Of a stretch of DNA of 64,000 nt, positions 61,573 to 64,000 are shown in pieces. The notes beneath the pieces are model-generated. The model searched no databases and had not been told where the DNA came from. It saw only the letters and a list, made by a program, of their open reading frames with translations. Position numbers and translations under genes: made by a program. This DNA is from Sebastes aleutianus (taxonomy: Eukaryota; Chordata; Actinopteri; Perciformes; Sebastidae), in assembly GCA_916700875.1 (NCBI GenBank), contig CAKAKS010000067.1, forward strand, positions 4,465,409 to 4,529,408. The letters run 5' to 3'. Within the stretch, counting starts at the first letter, position 1. Each line of letters begins with the position of its first letter.

Positions 61573-62743
61573 GTTACGTTATTACTGTGAGCTCTAATGA
61601 AGCGTCGGACACAGTGCTCTGCTCAACGTGGTGACAAACCCTTTATTTCCTTGTTGACCTCCTAACAGGAAGTATAACTCAGTACAACCATTGGGTGGTA
61701 GTGTAGGACAATAATATGTTGTAAAACACAAAAGCTGCATCTCATTTCCCGATTTTTTGCCTCCTCGTCTCATCGCTCCTCGATCCTCCGGCTGTGACCC
61801 GGAAAGCGATCGCAGCGCTCCATCCTGAAGGACGTCCCGATTCCTAAAATGCATCTCGAGGAGCGAGGATCAAGGAGGCTTGCCGGAGGAGCCATGAGCG
61901 AGGATACACCAGTGTATCTACCAGGGTATCCTCAACGGAAGGTTTTTACCGACCGACACGCCCCCTTATTGGATATCAGCTATTGATTGGACGCTGCGCC
62001 GATCGGACTGATCTGATACGTCAACATCACTGGAGTTTTGAAGGTTCAAATATCACATTACTGTTTTTCATTTTGTAATCCTTGGTAACTAACAGTGCGA
62101 GAGGCCATTTTACTTCAGAAATGCACCAGCGATTAAAAGCAACATTACTGGTAAAAATACTGCAAAACAAATATTTAGCATAGAAAATCAGACGTTAATT
62201 TCATGATGAGTCGAATACATTGGTGTGCTCTGTGTTGGGTTGTTTGGTGCATCACCCTTTTCGATGTGTTTCTAATCCTACATTATTATATGGGTATTAC
62301 AGTGTTGTGCAGCCTTGGAGTGCACACTGGTTAGAAATACACTGCATGTATTTCCAGACCGTAAGTTCCTCCTCTGGTTCTTGGGAACTTCAGGGACTCT
62401 TCACATTAAAAGATTTACACACACAAACATGTCAAAACACCTTCTTTGATATTTATACATGGACGTTTATTTACAATATGCACACAATGAAATTTGATTG
62501 ATATGTGATGGTAATGAAAGTAAATCATGAGATCAGAATTTTCACATTTTCTGGACACTGAAAAACTGATACTAATAATACTTGACTTAATGATAACTGG
62601 GATGACTGACTGGCTACTGTTAGACAGTTAGAATTATACTATTTCTGACAAAAAGACCAGTGAAATGCCCCAAACCAAAGTTTTTAGCTAATTGATAAAT
62701 GACAAAATTGAACCGTCCAGTTATTGTGACTTTACAGGTCACA
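61573..62743. other. Intergenic, one inverted GC-rich element
   Basis: 61750-61785 (CGATCCTCCGG type) and 61855-61895 (GAGGAGCGAGGATCAAGGAGG core) are inverted relative to each other, indicating a foldback or MITE. The rest shows no gene. Similarity to the gene B 3' flank begins at about 62718. Confidence 0.45.
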
Positions 62744-64000
62744 CTAAGTTGTCACTGCAGACGTCCTCAGTTCAGCAGTTGTTCCCTCCTCTCCCATTTC
62801 TCTCCTCTGCCAGGCTGGATCTTCAACAGGACGACAAAGGACAGACAAACGCTGGAACACAGGAGCAAACAAAATGAGTAAGTTTACACACTACTTTAAT
62901 AACTATATGGACATATATATATGGAGCTAAAAGCGTAGGACAGCCATCCCCCTCAGTCCACACCGAAGGATTTGGATGATGTATCATACAGTCCACCATA
63001 CCCAACTACCCAGTATGACTGCATTGGCTTCAATCTCATCCAACACAGTGTAAAAGCTACACTATACTTCTTATCACACTATTTGAAAAAGTGAAACTGT
63101 GGTGGTGAGTGATATTGCAGAGCACCCATTGATGGGTGGCCATAGAATATAAGATTAAATCATAAATCAAATCAAAAACATTGAGCCCTTTTTGACGCAT
63201 CCAGAGTTGCAGAAACGTCTTCTATGAACACTGACCTGTCTGATGGTTCCTGCTGTTGAACACATCTGTCCAGTTGCCCACAGTGGCACCATGAGAACAG
63301 AGGAGAGTGTAATGGTCCATCCTAGTGCGTACGCCCAGTCAGGGTAAATGTACCAGTCATTAATCCTGATGTGTTTGTAATCAACCAGGTACAGGATAAG
63401 GGAAATCTGTGAAGGTGGGGAGAGTAATGTTTGTGGAGGGAAAAAACAGCGTAAAAAGTTTAATTTAAAAATGTATTAGTACAGAGACCCTTTCAAATAT
63501 CCTCAGTTATTCTGCACAAATACATCTTGCATTATTACTGGAAAAAAAGAGGAAAACTGAAGAAAAGCAAGACTAGTTTACTCCTGCTGGACTGTGAACA
63601 CAGATTGTTGGTAGTAAACAGTTTGCCACAGCAAAAGAAGTTTTAGGTTCTACAGATGGATATGTATGTCAATGTGAGCTCTGACTTTCAGCCATGCTAG
63701 CAGCATGACAATGTCAGTCAGTCCACTTTGGTTCAGACTGAAATATCTCAACAAATGATGAGATGGATTAACATGATGATGAATCCTACCGATTCGGGTC
63801 ATCACCCGACTTTTCCTCTAGTGCCACGTTCAGGTTGACATTTTTTGGTTATGTCTCCATAACTATTAAATAGATTGTCATGAAATTTGGTTCAGACAGT
63901 CATGTTCTCCTCAGGATACATTTTAATATCTTAACCTTTCCTCTAGCGCCATCATCAGGTCAAATTTTTAATTTATCCTGCAAAACTAAGGGCATCCTTA
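62744..64000 (-). CDS. SLC6 transporter gene C, 3' end only
   Basis: Exon 14 at 62744-62851 (108 bp, tail RLSVLCRPVEDPAWQ to SAVTT and stop) and exon 13 at 63236-63406 (171 bp, YLVDYKHIRINDWYIYPDW) in phase with GT-AG borders. They include the last transmembrane segment and the cytoplasmic tail. The tail differs from gene B by one residue (TTAEL for TTVEL), and the flank and intron match B closely, so this is a recent duplicate of B. Exons 1-12 should lie beyond base 64000. Whether it is intact cannot be judged here. Confidence 0.85.
63690..64000. repeat. Interspersed repeat in gene C intron
   Basis: Same family and order of motifs as 39160-39440 (AGACTGAAATATCTCAACAA, GAAATTTGG, CTAGCGCCATCATCAGGTCA). 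Confidence 0.6.

Overview
The window is vertebrate nuclear DNA, almost certainly from a ray-finned fish of the percomorph type. The evidence is two spliced, vertebrate-like genes with GT-AG introns and a dense mix of repeats typical of teleosts: Tc1-like elements, a hAT-like family with an 8-bp target duplication, several short TTAA-bounded elements, tRNA-derived SINEs with GGATGG tails, and L2-like and other non-LTR retrotransposons. There is no prokaryotic or viral content. I propose no new molecular system; the most informative structure is a tandem duplication.

Layout. Bases 1-25,600 are intergenic and repeat-rich: nested TTAA-bounded elements (2.2-3.9 kb), a 35-bp minisatellite (5.4 kb), a Tc1-like element inside another element (7.5-9.0 kb), hAT-like copies (9.8 and 19.5 kb), SINEs (11.2, 12.8, 18.1 kb) and microsatellites. 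I found no convincing gene there. At 25,745-34,720 (+) lies a complete 12-exon pold3 gene (444 codons), the p66-type accessory subunit of DNA polymerase delta, with an E2F-like site just upstream and a C-terminal PCNA-binding box.

At 35,776-42,162 (-), tail-to-tail with pold3, lies a complete 14-exon SLC6 sodium/chloride-coupled transporter (gene A, 584 codons) of the GABA/taurine/betaine/creatine branch. Immediately upstream of its start codon, at about 42,266, the sequence switches to a copy of the pold3 intron 1/exon 2 border. From there to about 56,500 the pold3-SLC6 block is repeated. The pold3 copy is a pseudogene: exon 2 is split by an insertion, exons 3 and 8-12 are absent, 4-5 are fragments, and 6-7 are nearly perfect. 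The SLC6 copy (gene B, 47,702-56,387, -) retains all 14 exons but lacks a GT donor after exon 11, so it may encode a truncated protein. A third copy (gene C) enters the window at its 3' end (exons 14 and 13 at 62,744-63,406, -) and continues past base 64,000.

Between B and C are orphan copies of SLC6 exon 1 (three) and exon 2 (one), an L-shaped nest of a LINE fragment interrupted by a Tc1-like element, and AT-rich sequence. The transporter genes differ at positions lining the predicted substrate and sodium sites, which suggests divergence of the array. pold3 and the transporters have no known functional link; they share the region through duplication. All coordinates come from reading the sequence by eye, so exon borders are inferred from splice consensus, preserved phase and family similarity, and repeat-element edges are approximate unless target duplications are stated.
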